Shown: positions 36,362 through 45,223 of the stretch, one piece after another | How positions within the stretch are numbered: the stretch's first letter is position 1 | Layout of the letters: each line of letters starts with the position of its first letter | NCBI GenBank assembly: GCA_963727415.1 | Contig: CAVSGF010000003.1 | Span: 186,001-250,000, forward strand | Reading direction: 5' to 3' | Origin: DASQPR01 sp963727415 | Lineage (GTDB): Bacteria > Actinomycetota > Actinomycetes > Mycobacteriales > Micromonosporaceae | DNA length: 64,000 nt | Notes under the pieces: generated by a model | What the model saw: the letters and a program-made list of their open reading frames with translations, nothing else | Databases searched by the model: none | What the model was told of the DNA's origin: nothing | Position numbers and translations under genes: made by a program

Positions 36362-36988
36362 ATGATCCGGGTTACCGAGCAGGCGAAGAGCATCAACCGG
36401 ACCCGGCTGCTGGAAGCGGCGGCGGCGGAGTTCGCCCGGGACGGGCTGGACGGGGCGAACATCAACCAGATCTCGGTGGCGGCCGGTCTGGCCAAGGGGA
36501 CGGTCTACAACTACTTCTCCTCGAAGGAGGAGCTGTTCCTCGCGGTGGTGAGCGAGTCCTGCGAGCGGGCCGCGGCCGGGGCGCGGTCGGTGCCGGCGGA
36601 GGCGCCGACGCGAGTACGGCTGCGGGCCGTGGTGGAGTCGGACGTGGCATGGGCTCGCGAGCATGACGCGTTTGCGCGAGTACTGGTGCGCCAGGCGCTG
36701 TCGGGTGATCCCCGCTTCCACGCACGGGTGCTGGAGGCGGCGACGCCGTTCGTTGAGGCGGTGGAGGCGATCCTGGCCAGCGGGGTGGAGCGGGGTGAGA
36801 TCCGCGCCGACGTGCCGTTGGCCCAGTTGGCGCTGGTGTTCACCGGGCTGGGCGAACTGGCGCTGGTCCAGCACTGGGGGTCGGCAGGGGTGTGGCCGAC
36901 GCTGGCCGAGATTCCGGACCTGGTGGTGCGGCTGTTTCTCGACGGCGCGGAGCCGCGCGAGCCGGCCGGTGGAAGGGGGCAGCGGTGA
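36362..36988 (+). CDS. TetR-family regulator
   Basis: A 208-residue TetR protein. The N-terminal helix-turn-helix is textbook: RTRLLEAAAAEFARDGLDGA, INQISVAAGLAKGTVYNYFS, SKEELFLAVV. The C-terminal ligand domain is all-helical. ATG 36362 is closest to the helix-turn-helix; the frame stays open upstream over the operator. Its stop overlaps the start of an ABC ATPase gene (GTGA), so it is in the exporter operon, and it probably represses itself, the exporter and possibly the divergent phosphotransferase-like gene until a toxic ligand appears. Confidence 0.9.
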   Translation: MIRVTEQAKSINRTRLLEAAAAEFARDGLDGANINQISVAAGLAKGTVYNYFSSKEELFLAVVSESCERAAAGARSVPAEAPTRVRLRAVVESDVAWAREHDAFARVLVRQALSGDPRFHARVLEAATPFVEAVEAILASGVERGEIRADVPLAQLALVFTGLGELALVQHWGSAGVWPTLAEIPDLVVRLFLDGAEPREPAGGRGQR

Positions 36989-37746
36989 GCCGTGCGCGGG
37001 TCGGGAATGTGACGATGCCGAGCGCCGCGGGTGCGGACGGCGCGGCCGACGGCGGTGCGGGTCCGCTGGTGATGCTGAGGAACGTCGGCAAGGCGTACCG
37101 GTCGGCGAGCGGGATCCAACCGGTCATCGAGGATTTGTCGATGGACATCGCGGCCGGGGAGTTCCTGGTCTTGCTCGGCCCTTCCGGATGCGGGAAGACG
37201 ACCCTGCTGAACCTCATCGGCGGGCTGGATCGGGCCGATGAGGGTCGGCTCGTGTCCTGCGGCTGGGACCTGACCACCGCTCGGCGCGCCGAATTGACCG
37301 CCTACCGGGCACGGGACGTGGGGTTCGTTTTCCAGTTCTACAACTTGCTGCCGACGCTGACCGCGGTGGAGAACGTCGAAGCGGCGGTCACCGTCACCGG
37401 CGTATCCCGCGACCGGGCCCGGGCAACGGCCCACTCCTTCCTGGATCGGGTTGGGCTGGCCGGTGCCGCCGGGAAGTTTCCGGCCCAGTTGTCCGGCGGC
37501 GAGCAGCAGCGGGTCGCCATCGCCCGGGCACTGGCAAAGTCGCCGAGTCTGGTGCTGGCTGACGAGCCGACCGGCAACCTGGATCAGGCCCGCGCTGGTG
37601 AGGTCATCGACGTGATGCGGCGGCTGGGTGAGCAGACCGGCGCCACGTTCGTCGTGGTCACCCACGACCCGACGGTGGCCGCCGCCGGGAGCCGAACGGT
37701 ACGGCTGGCCGGCGGGCGCATCGCCGGCGACGGTGAGCCGGGGTGA
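36985..37746 (+). CDS. MacB/LolD-type ABC transporter ATPase
   Basis: A 253-residue ATP-binding subunit. Walker A LLGPSGCGKTTLLNLIGGLD, Q-loop VGFVFQFYNLLPTLT, signature LSGGEQQRVAIARAL, Walker B LVLADEPTGNLD and switch His in VVTHDPTVAAA are all intact. This subfamily pairs with FtsX-type permeases (next gene) to drive extrusion of peptides, lipoproteins or drugs. GTG 36985 overlaps the TetR stop and follows GGAAGGGGG. A related but decayed ATPase/permease pair lies at 22605-23700. Confidence 0.92.
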   Translation: MSRARVGNVTMPSAAGADGAADGGAGPLVMLRNVGKAYRSASGIQPVIEDLSMDIAAGEFLVLLGPSGCGKTTLLNLIGGLDRADEGRLVSCGWDLTTARRAELTAYRARDVGFVFQFYNLLPTLTAVENVEAAVTVTGVSRDRARATAHSFLDRVGLAGAAGKFPAQLSGGEQQRVAIARALAKSPSLVLADEPTGNLDQARAGEVIDVMRRLGEQTGATFVVVTHDPTVAAAGSRTVRLAGGRIAGDGEPG

Positions 37747-37756
37747 GGTGGGCCGG

Positions 37757-40058
37757 ATGAGGTACGGGCGTAAGGCGCTGCGCGACGTGCGTGTCATGGG
37801 CTGGCGAGCGGTGCTGCTGGTTCTGGTGATAGGCCTCGGACCTGGGACGGCGGTTGGTATCGGCCTTGCCCTGCACGACGTGCGAGCCACCCGGGACTCC
37901 TTCTACCGCCAGCAGGGGCTGGCCGATATCGACCTGCGCCTGGCCCGCCCGATGTCCGCGGGCACTCTGCTGGCCCACGCCGGCGATGGCGGCGCCACCC
38001 GCGCGCAGGCCCGGCTCGTGCTCGACGGCACCGCCGAGCTGGCCAGCGGGCGACGCTCACCGGCCGAGGTGGTCGGCATGGACCCGGCCACGACGATCAA
38101 CCGGCTGGCCGTGACGTCCGGACAGGACCTGTCAACCGCCGACCCGGCCGGCGTCGCGGTTGAGGCCGACTTCGCTCGGGCGGCCGGGTTGCACCCGGGT
38201 GCGATGCTCCGGCTCGCCCTGGCCGGACATTCGCTGTCGGTACATGTGCGCGGGTTGGTCCGCAGCCCGGAGTACCTGCTGGCCACCGCCGACCCGCAAT
38301 ATTTGGTGCCGCAGCCGGGATCCCTCGCCGTCCTGTTTCTGCCGCTGGCCGGCCTGCAGCGGGAGACCGGCCTCGCTGGGCAGGCCAACGACCTGGTTGC
38401 CGACCTGCCTTCACCGGCAGCCGCGTCGCAGATCGGCCAGGGGTTGCCCATCCGGCCAGACCACCCGCAGCGGCCAGTTCAGCTACCGGTTCACCACCGC
38501 CGACATCAACTCGTTCAGCCTGTTCACCCCGGTTCTCGGTGGTGTGTTCGCGGCGGTCGGGTTCCTGCTGCTGGCGCTGACCCTGTACCGGATGGTGTAC
38601 AGCCAGCGCCGCGAGTTAGGTGCCCTGCTGGCTCTGGGTTACCGCAGCCGCGCCGTGGTCGCCACCGTGCTGGCACCGGCCGGAATCCTCGGCCTCGGTG
38701 GCGCCGTGGTCGCCGCCGGCGCGGCCGTGGCCGTTGCCTGGCTGGTCGCCGGTGAGTACGCCACCGCTGTCGGGTTCCCCGTCATCACCCACACCTATGA
38801 CGTCGGGTACCTGTTTCTGGCCGCGGGGCTCGCCCTGCTGGCCACCGTCACCGCCGCCGGGCTTCCCGCCGCGGCGCTGGCCCGGCTACGGCCCAGCGAT
38901 GCGATGCGCGGCGAGACCCCGCCGGCCTTTCGGCTTCCCGGCTGGGCCGGGCGTGCCACCGCGTCCCGTGGCCCGGTCCTGGCCTATGCCCAGCGCAGCC
39001 TGCTGCGCCGCCCGCTACGCACCACCGCGACCGCGATCAGCCTGGCCGCCGCGATCGGCCTCGGCGCTGCCCTGTCCGTGCTCGCCACCTCCGCCAACCG
39101 GGCGGTGGACGCCGCGTTCGCCCATCAGGACTGGACCTACAGCGTCGACCTGGCCCGCCCGCTGTCGTTGACGGATGTCAGGTCGCTAGCCACCACGGCC
39201 GGCGCCACCGAGCAATCGGTCGTCACCGGCCCGGCCCACCTTGCCACCGCCGGGCGCGGCACCGACGTCGAACTCGTCGGCCTGACCGAAACCCCTGCGC
39301 TTTCGCACCTGACGCTTGTCGCTGGTACCGCACCCGACCGCCGGCGCATTGTGCTCAGCGAGCAGGTCGCCACCAAACTCGGCGTCCACCCCGATGACCA
39401 GGTCCTGCTGACCACCGCCGGCGGCCAGATCGACCTCACCGTCGCCGGGATCACCCGGACCCTGGCCGGCCAGCGCGTGTATCTGCCGTACCCCCAGGCG
39501 GCTGCCCTGCTCGGCCTGCCCGGGCAAGCCACCGGTCTGTACACCGCGGCCGGCCCGGCCGTCGCCGACCGGCTCGCGGCGGACCCGCGCGTGGCCCGCG
39601 TCACCGCCAAGACCGCCGCCACCGACGGCACCCGCAAACTGGTCAGCGAACTCACCGGACTCATCGACACCCTGCTGGCCATCAGCCTGGTCGTCGGCGC
39701 GCTGTTCCTCATCTCAAGCCTCGCCGTGTCCTATCTGGACCGTGCTGGTGAGTTCGCCGTCCTCCGCGCTCTCGGCTACCGGCCGCGGCACCTGACCGTG
39801 ATCATCGCGACCGAAAGCCTCGTCCAGACCGCCATCGCGAGCGCGCTGTCCATACCCACCGCACTACTCACCGCCTGGGTCCTCGCCCAACGCATCGGCC
39901 GAGCATGGTTTCCCATACCCCTGACCCCCACGGCGACGGACTTCATTCTCGCCATAGCCCTCGCCCTCGCGCTGGCCGTGCTCGCCACCGTGCAGGCCGC
40001 CCGACGCGCCGCTCGGATAGACATCGCCACCACCGTGCGAAGCCGCCAGATCGGCTAG
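37757..40058 (+). pseudogene. FtsX/MacB-type ABC permease, one frameshift
   Basis: A permease of about 765 residues with two FtsX domains. ATG 37757 opens MRYGRKALRDVRVMGWRAVL and the first extracellular domain. Near 38460 the frame changes; the second frame resumes GQFSYRFTTADINSFSLFTP with the membrane part LGGVFAAVGFLLLALTLYRM, the second extracellular domain and a final FtsX block (LAVSYLDRAGEFAVLRALGY) to the stop at 40058. Apart from one indel the gene is complete and tightly coupled to the ATPase gene, so a sequencing error or recent inactivation are both possible. It should export the effector of the TetR regulator. Confidence 0.85.
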
Positions 40059-40246
40059 CTCGCGTGCAGACCATAGCCGCGGCGCAGAAGCTGGTCGATC
40101 AGGCGTTGCGGCGCCAGCACCTTCAAGTACGGCAGGAAGCGCGCCTCCCATCCGGCCGGGTAGCGCAGCCGCGGTGACCGGGCTCGGGCGACCCTCAGCA
40201 CCAGCCGCGCCACCGTCGTCGGATCCCCGCCGTCTCGCAGGCTCAT
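40055..40246 (-). pseudogene. C-terminal fragment of a short-chain dehydrogenase
   Basis: A 63-residue frame reading GGDPTTVARLVLRVARARSP, then RLRYPAGWEARFLPYLKV, which is the C-terminal tail seen in SDR oxidoreductases; the Rossmann part and catalytic Tyr-Lys are absent. It overlaps the permease stop by four bases from the other strand and its ATG overlaps the stop of the YczE-like gene. A leftover fragment. Confidence 0.6.
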
Positions 40247-40901
40247 TACGTGTTGCGCAGTCCGGCGCTATCCCGGTAGGCGGCGCTACCCCGGTAGGCC
40301 AAGCGCGGTAGAAAGAATTGTGTGATCGGACCAACCGCGAGTGCGTACAACACGGTGCCGATGCCGACGCTTCCACCCAGCAGCCATCCGACGACAAGCA
40401 CGCTGATTTCCATCATGGTTCGAACGCGCCTAATGGAGTTTCCAGTCACCCTCGACAGCCCGGTCATCAGCCCATCACGGGGGCCGGGTCCCAGCCGCGC
40501 GCCAACGTACACGGCCACCGAGAAACCATTAAGCATTACGCCGCCGGCCAGCAACCCAACCCGCACATCGAGCCCCAGGTGATCGGGGATCGCTGGAGTC
40601 CGAGATCCGACGAGTAAGCCAGAACGACGACGTTGGCGGCCGTCCCGATCGTCGGCCGCTGCCGCAGCGGGATCCAGAGCAGTAGTACGAGCGCACCCAC
40701 GACTGCGCTGATGGTGCCGAAGCTGAGCGAGGTGTGCAGTTGCAGACCCTCGTACAGCACGCTCCACGGGTTGACTCCCAACGAGGCTCGGACCAGGACC
40801 GCAAGGCTGAACCCGTACAACGCCAGACCGCTGATGAGCTGTGGAAACCGCCGGTGCGGCTGCTCTCCCAGCTGTACATATGCCAACGACGGCATCTGCA
40901 T
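40246..40901 (-). pseudogene. YczE-like membrane protein, one frameshift
   Basis: A YczE/YitT-type integral membrane protein of about 215 residues. The first frame (from ATG 40901) reads FPQLISGLALYGFSLAVLVR and ALVLLLWIPLRQRPTIGTAA; near 40595 the frame shifts to IPDHLGLDVRVGLLAGGVML and later MMEISVLVVGWLLGGSVGIG. In many Gram-positive bacteria yczE is divergent from a MocR-type regulator called YczR, exactly the arrangement here. Transport substrate unknown. One indel only; it may be an error in the sequence. Confidence 0.8.
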
Positions 40902-40919
40902 GTCCCGTCTCCTCCACCA

Positions 40920-40976
40920 CTTACCAGGCCAATGGAGGTGAGTCTGTAGAGTTGTCGCTCCCTTAACAGGTCCAAT
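40920..40976. promoter_or_regulatory. MocR-type operator: two direct repeats
   Basis: Two same-orientation boxes, CTTACCAGGCCAAT (40920-40933) and CTTAACAGGTCCAAT (40962-40976), are spaced about four helical turns apart in the region between yczE and the MocR gene. MocR regulators are known to bind paired direct repeats, so these are the probable binding boxes. Confidence 0.6.
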
Positions 40977-41032
40977 CGCGGGAGGATGGCATCGTTGCAG
41001 GCCGGACCATCAGCAGCCGACAGCTCGCCGGT

Positions 41033-42430
41033 ATGTTGCCCGGCTCAGCCGGGCCTAGACCCGCGTATCGCCGCCTCGCCCAGGCCATAGGCGCTCTGAT
41101 CCTGGACGGGCGGATAGCGCTGCACATGCGCCTGCCCTCCGAACGCGACCTGGCCAAGGCGCTCAGCGTCAGCCGCACCACGGTCACTGCCGCATACGGC
41201 CTGCTCCGTGAGGGTGGGTACGCTCACAGCCGCCGCGGCTCGGGTACGCGGACCGCCCTACCCAAGGGCCGTCAACCTGGCAGCGTCGGGCGGTTCCTCG
41301 CGGTGCCGGACGCCGCCATCGACCTCGCCCGGGCCGCACCTGCCCTGCCCGCGCAGGCACTCACCGACGCGCTCGCACGGATCGCACCGACGCTCGGGGA
41401 GCACGCGGGCACGCCTGGGTACCACCCGTTCGGCCTGCCCGAACTGCGCGCCACCGTCGCCGAACGCTTCACCCGACGCGGCCTCGCCACCATCTCGGAT
41501 CAGATCCTGGTGACCTCCGGCGCCCAGCACGCGTTCACGCTGGTTCTGGCCCTGCTTTGCCGCCCCGGCGACCGAGTGATGATCGAGAACCCGTCGTACC
41601 CGAACGCCCTGGAGGCCGTCCGCCGAGCTCGCCTGCGCACCGCCGCCATACCGGTGACCGACACCGGCTGGGACGTCCAAATCGTCGCATCGACCCTGCG
41701 CCAGGCCGTACCCCACCTCGCATATCTGATCCCCGACTTCCACAACCCGACCGGATGCCTCATGCTCCCGCAAGACCGCGCCCGCATCCTGCACGGCGCG
41801 AAGCGCAACGGCACCTGGCTGGTCATCGATGAGACGATGACCGAGCTGGCCCTCGACGTCCCGGCCCCTAGGCCGTTCGCCGCCACGGCAGAAGGTGCCC
41901 AGGTCATCACGATCGGCTCGATGAGCAAGACCCACTGGGCTGGCCTGCGTGTCGGATGGCTGCGTGCGCCCGCGCAACTCGTTTCCGAACTGGCCAGCCA
42001 GCGGGTCGCCACCGACATGGGCGGCTCGGTGCTGGACCAGCTGCTCGCGTTGGCGCTCTTGACGCGGGCGGACGATCTGCTCCCGCAGCGCCTGGAGCAG
42101 CTGCGCATCCAGCGCAGCGCGCTGGTCGAGGCCCTCACCGAACACCTTCCGCATTGGACCTGGACGCTGCCACCCGGTGGGTTGTCGCTTTGGGCGGACC
42201 TCGGCGAGCCCGTGGCGTCGGCGCTGGCCGAGCGGGTACGCGACTATGGCATACGCCTTGAGGGCGGTGGCTGGTTCGCCACCGACCCGGGCCTGTTCGA
42301 GCAGCACCTGCGCATCCCATACACCATGCAGCCCAGCACCTTGCGCGAAGCAGTACGCCGCATAGCCGCCGCCCTCGCCAGCGGCCTTCCGACTTCGGTA
42401 ACCGGACGGCGGCCACACTGGGTCGCCTGA
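41033..42430 (+). CDS. MocR-family (GntR-aminotransferase) regulator, YczR type
   Basis: A 465-residue fusion regulator. The N-terminal GntR winged helix shows RLAQAIGALILDGRIAL and LPSERDLAKALSVSRTTVTA; the C-terminal 350 residues are a fold-type-I aminotransferase domain with ENPSYPNALEAVRRA, Asp266 in VIDETMTEL and the PLP lysine Lys299 in IGSMSKTHWAGLRVGW. Such proteins sense PLP or an amino-acid-PLP adduct. Homologous sequence continues upstream of ATG 41033 in frame (AGRTISSRQLAG) without a start codon, so the real start or an indel there is uncertain. Divergent from yczE, its likely target. Confidence 0.88.
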   Translation: MLPGSAGPRPAYRRLAQAIGALILDGRIALHMRLPSERDLAKALSVSRTTVTAAYGLLREGGYAHSRRGSGTRTALPKGRQPGSVGRFLAVPDAAIDLARAAPALPAQALTDALARIAPTLGEHAGTPGYHPFGLPELRATVAERFTRRGLATISDQILVTSGAQHAFTLVLALLCRPGDRVMIENPSYPNALEAVRRARLRTAAIPVTDTGWDVQIVASTLRQAVPHLAYLIPDFHNPTGCLMLPQDRARILHGAKRNGTWLVIDETMTELALDVPAPRPFAATAEGAQVITIGSMSKTHWAGLRVGWLRAPAQLVSELASQRVATDMGGSVLDQLLALALLTRADDLLPQRLEQLRIQRSALVEALTEHLPHWTWTLPPGGLSLWADLGEPVASALAERVRDYGIRLEGGGWFATDPGLFEQHLRIPYTMQPSTLREAVRRIAAALASGLPTSVTGRRPHWVA

Positions 42431-42494
42431 ACCACCGCGAGCACGCTCGTCGGCGAGCCCGTCACCCGCCTGGGCAGCAGGTGCCGTGCGCTGT

Positions 42495-42511
42495 TTCCGC
42501 CAGCAGCGGAA
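42495..42511. promoter_or_regulatory. ClgR-like palindrome upstream of the XRE gene
   Basis: TTCCGC-CAGCA-GCGGAA, a perfect 6+6 palindrome with a five-base spacer, 41 bases before the regulator gene. The CGC-N5-GCG core agrees with the binding pattern described for ClgR, the actinobacterial activator of clpP genes, which fits the adjacent ClpP genes. Confidence 0.5.
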
Positions 42512-42551
42512 GGACTGTCGCCGTGCGCCGTGGCCGTGCCAGGGTGAGCGC

Positions 42552-42899
42552 ATGGCGAAAGTCCTCTCCTTCCCCCACAGCCGCGGCTCTGCGCAGGATC
42601 GTGGGCCGGATCCACTGTGGCGCGAGTTGCTCGGCCGCCACCTGCGGGCGACCAGGGAGGAGCACGGTGGCCGTCTCGTTGACGTTGCCGAGCGGGCCGG
42701 CATCTCGCCGCAGTACCTGTCTGAGATCGAACGTGGTCGCAAGGAGCCGTCCAGCGAGATGATTGCCGCGATCACCGGTGCGCTGGGGATCGACCTGGCC
42801 GACCTGCTCACTGGGGTCGCCACCGGTATCCGACGACTTCGCAGCGTGGCTGCGCCGGTCGGGCGCCGTCCCGCGGACCCTGTGCTGATGGCCGCCTGA
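42552..42899 (+). CDS. XRE-family regulator, ClgR/PopR-like
   Basis: A 115-residue regulator with one Cro/CI helix-turn-helix: LWRELLGRHLRATREEHGGR, LVDVAERAGISPQYLSEIER, GRKEPSSEMIAAITGALGID. The YLSEIERGRKEPSSE segment strongly resembles ClgR and PopR, which activate clpP operons in actinobacteria and are themselves Clp substrates. Consistent with this, two ClpP genes lie immediately downstream on the opposite strand, convergent with it. ATG 42552 follows AGGGTGAG. A palindrome upstream suggests autoregulation. ClgR versus PopR cannot be decided from sequence alone. Confidence 0.82.
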   Translation: MAKVLSFPHSRGSAQDRGPDPLWRELLGRHLRATREEHGGRLVDVAERAGISPQYLSEIERGRKEPSSEMIAAITGALGIDLADLLTGVATGIRRLRSVAAPVGRRPADPVLMAA

Positions 42900-42910
42900 G
42901 CACGACCTCC

Positions 42911-43503
42911 TCAGGCCCGGTGCTCGATGATCTGGTCCGCGAGCCCGTAGCCGACGGCGCCCGCCGCATCGAACACCCGGTCCCGGTCGGTATCGTGCCG
43001 CAGTCTGCGACACGTCCTGACCGGTGTGCGCTCGAGAGGATCTCCTCCAGTTGGGTGCGTACCCGCACCACCTCGTCGGCCTGGAGAATCAGGTCCGGGA
43101 TGGCGCCGCGACCCTGCGCCGCGGGCTGGTGCAGCACGACCCGGGTGTGGGGCAGCACCGAACGGCGTCCGGGTGCTCCCGCCGCCAGCAGTACCGCGCC
43201 GGCCGCGACCGCCTGGCCCACGCACGTCGTGGCTACCGGTGCTTTGATGAAGCGCATGGTGTCGTACAGCGCGAGCGTCGCGGACGGATCACCACCCTCG
43301 GAGTTGATGTACAGATTGATCGCCTGGTCCGGTTTATCCGCTTCCAGGAACAGCATCTGGGCGATCAGCGCGTTCGCCACGCCGGCGTCGATCGCCGTGC
43401 CGAGGTAGACGACGCGCTCCGACAGCAGGTGTGAGTAGACGTCCATGATCCGCTCGCCGGCGGAACTGCGCGTGATGACGTTGGGGATGGTGTACGTGCT
43501 CAT
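42911..43503 (-). pseudogene. ClpP-like protein with Ser-to-Ala change and frameshifts
   Basis: A ClpP protease subunit whose catalytic Ser is missing: the GQAAS motif reads GQAVAAG (96-102), with Ala100 in place of Ser, while His125 (VVLHQP) is kept. The frame is intact to LEEILS (about residue 160), then moves to AHTGQDVS and again to RLRHDTDRDRVFDAAGAVGY, ending QIIEHRA at 42911. The upstream clpP gene overlaps it by four bases (ATGA). A dead subunit could still form a regulatory ring, but the two indels after residue 160 suggest loss of function here. Confidence 0.8.
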
Positions 43504-44126
43504 GCGCGGGCGCCCGTGGGTGAGCCAAGCCCCAATGCATGAGTACGCACCGGCAGGACCTGGTCGAGGCGGTCGACGATGTGGTCTATGAAGCCATACT
43601 CGCGTGCCTGCTCGGCGGTGAACCAGCGGTCGTGCAGCGAGTCGGCAAAGATCCGGTCGATCGGCTGGCCGGTGTCCTCGGCGATGATGCCGAGCACCGT
43701 GTCCCGGGTGTGCCGCAGATCGTCGGCCTGCACCTCGACCTCAACGGCAGAGCCACCGATCCCCGCCGAACCCTGGTGCATGAGGATGCGGGCGTGCGGT
43801 AGGGCGAACCGCTTACCTGGTGTGCCCGCGGACAGCAGAAACTGCCCCGCGCTGCATGCCAGTCCCAGTGCGAGCGTGGCGACGTCGCACGGTACGAGCC
43901 GCATGACGTCACGGATTGCGAGCATCGCGGGGACCGAGCCGCCGGGCGAGTGGATCCACACGGCGACGTCCCTGATGGGATCGTCGCTGGCGAGGGAGAG
44001 AAGCTGGGTCGCCAGGGCCGTTCCGTTGTCGTCGTCGAGTACGCCGTCGAGCACGAGTACCCGCTGGCTGAGGAACCGTTCCCGGAGCCGGCGGTCGAAC
44101 CCCGGCACCGGCGCGTCGTTAGTCAT
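43500..44126 (-). CDS. clpP: ClpP protease subunit, catalytic triad intact
   Basis: A 208-residue ATP-dependent Clp protease proteolytic subunit. The triad is Ser92 (ALGLACSAGQFLLSAG), His117 (ARILMHQGSAG) and Asp166 (LHDRWFTAEQA). ClpP forms tetradecameric rings fed by Clp ATPases. ATG 44126 is chosen because family similarity begins there; the frame stays open to 44165. It is followed with a four-base overlap by a second, serine-less ClpP gene, an arrangement like clpP1P2 or clpP3P4 operons of actinobacteria, and by a ClgR/PopR-like regulator. Confidence 0.9.
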   Translation of the reverse strand: MTNDAPVPGFDRRLRERFLSQRVLVLDGVLDDDNGTALATQLLSLASDDPIRDVAVWIHSPGGSVPAMLAIRDVMRLVPCDVATLALGLACSAGQFLLSAGTPGKRFALPHARILMHQGSAGIGGSAVEVEVQADDLRHTRDTVLGIIAEDTGQPIDRIFADSLHDRWFTAEQAREYGFIDHIVDRLDQVLPVRTHALGLGSPTGARA

Positions 44127-44258
44127 GCTCCGACAATGCCGTTGGTGCGGTGCCGGTCGCCGCAATCTCGGCTGTGGGCAGATCAGCCCTCAGCAGCCCG
44201 GGCAACGCGACCGTCGGATCTGCCCGCCGGCGCCGATATGACGGCAGCGGGACAGGCA

Positions 44259-45071
44259 CTAAAGGTCGTGACGAGCGAGGAAGTCACGAAGGGCCGTATT
44301 GAACCGCACAGGGTGCTCCATGTTGGGAACGTGTGCCGCGTCGGGGAACTCCACTCGCGCGACGCCGGCGACTTTGTCGGTGAGCAGGTCGGCCGAAGCC
44401 CGCGTACCGGTGGTGTCGAGAGCGCCGATGACAACCAACAACGGGCAGGCTATTTCGTGGAGTCGGTCGGCGGCGGGCCGAGATAGCGGCAGCGCTTTCG
44501 GTGCTGCTTCGCTCCTGGTCTCGATCGCGTAGATCATCTGCCGGACCTGTTCGCGTACTGACCTCGGTGCGCGCCCTTCGGGCTGCAACGGGCCGTCGGC
44601 CCACACGTGGGTCTCCAGGTCGACAAGAGCGTCCCAGTCCTTTGCGCGCCAGAGCGCCTCGATCCGGTCGAAGACCGCGGTCTGCGCAGGCGGCCCGTCG
44701 TGCGATGAGCCGCTGACACCCCCGCAGACCCAGACCAGCCCAGCGACTCGGTCCGGCTCCTCAAGTGTGAAGTCTAGGCTGTGCTGACCGCCGCGCGAGC
44801 AGCCGACCAGCACGGCCTGCTCTAGCTCCAGATGGTCGAGTATGGCGCGAAGGTCATCGACCGGGGAGAACTCGGTCGCTTCAGTTCTTGATCTGCCGAA
44901 GCCCCGGCTGTCGAAGCAGACCACAGTATGGTCTCGCGCGAACTCGTCGACCTGCGGCGCCCACATGGTCAGATCCGCGATCCCGGCATGCACGAAGACG
45001 ATCGGTGAGCCGTTGCCCGCGCGTTCGAAATAGAGTGCGCCGCCGGGCACGGACACGTAACCGCTATCCAT
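44259..45071 (-). CDS. alpha/beta hydrolase
   Basis: A 270-residue alpha/beta hydrolase. The oxyanion-hole region is VFVHAGIADLTMW, the nucleophile elbow GCSRGG places Ser92, an acidic residue follows in VVIGALDTTGT and the catalytic His is in DAAHVPNMEHPVRFN. The overall pattern matches 3-oxoadipate enol-lactonase-like and haloperoxidase-like hydrolases, but no substrate can be assigned. It is upstream of clpP in the same direction, with a 132-base gap containing an inverted repeat, so co-transcription is doubtful. Confidence 0.88.
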   Translation of the reverse strand: MDSGYVSVPGGALYFERAGNGSPIVFVHAGIADLTMWAPQVDEFARDHTVVCFDSRGFGRSRTEATEFSPVDDLRAILDHLELEQAVLVGCSRGGQHSLDFTLEEPDRVAGLVWVCGGVSGSSHDGPPAQTAVFDRIEALWRAKDWDALVDLETHVWADGPLQPEGRAPRSVREQVRQMIYAIETRSEAAPKALPLSRPAADRLHEIACPLLVVIGALDTTGTRASADLLTDKVAGVARVEFPDAAHVPNMEHPVRFNTALRDFLARHDL

Positions 45072-45223
45072 CCGGCGAGCTTAAACGATCTTCAGTGCGG
45101 GGGCCATCGGCTCGCCCCGATTGCGAACATGCGGCGTGACCGGCACGAATGACATCTTCCGCGGCGCCGGTGACCGCTGAGCCCATCGCAGGCGGCCGCA
45201 GCTGCTCTGGCAGCATCCTTGCC

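Noticed and set aside
41258..42823. A 521-codon open frame on the minus strand opposite the MocR gene
   Set aside because: It is the GC-skewed shadow of a clearly recognisable MocR regulator; its sequence has no family features and a low-complexity, arginine- and glycine-heavy composition.
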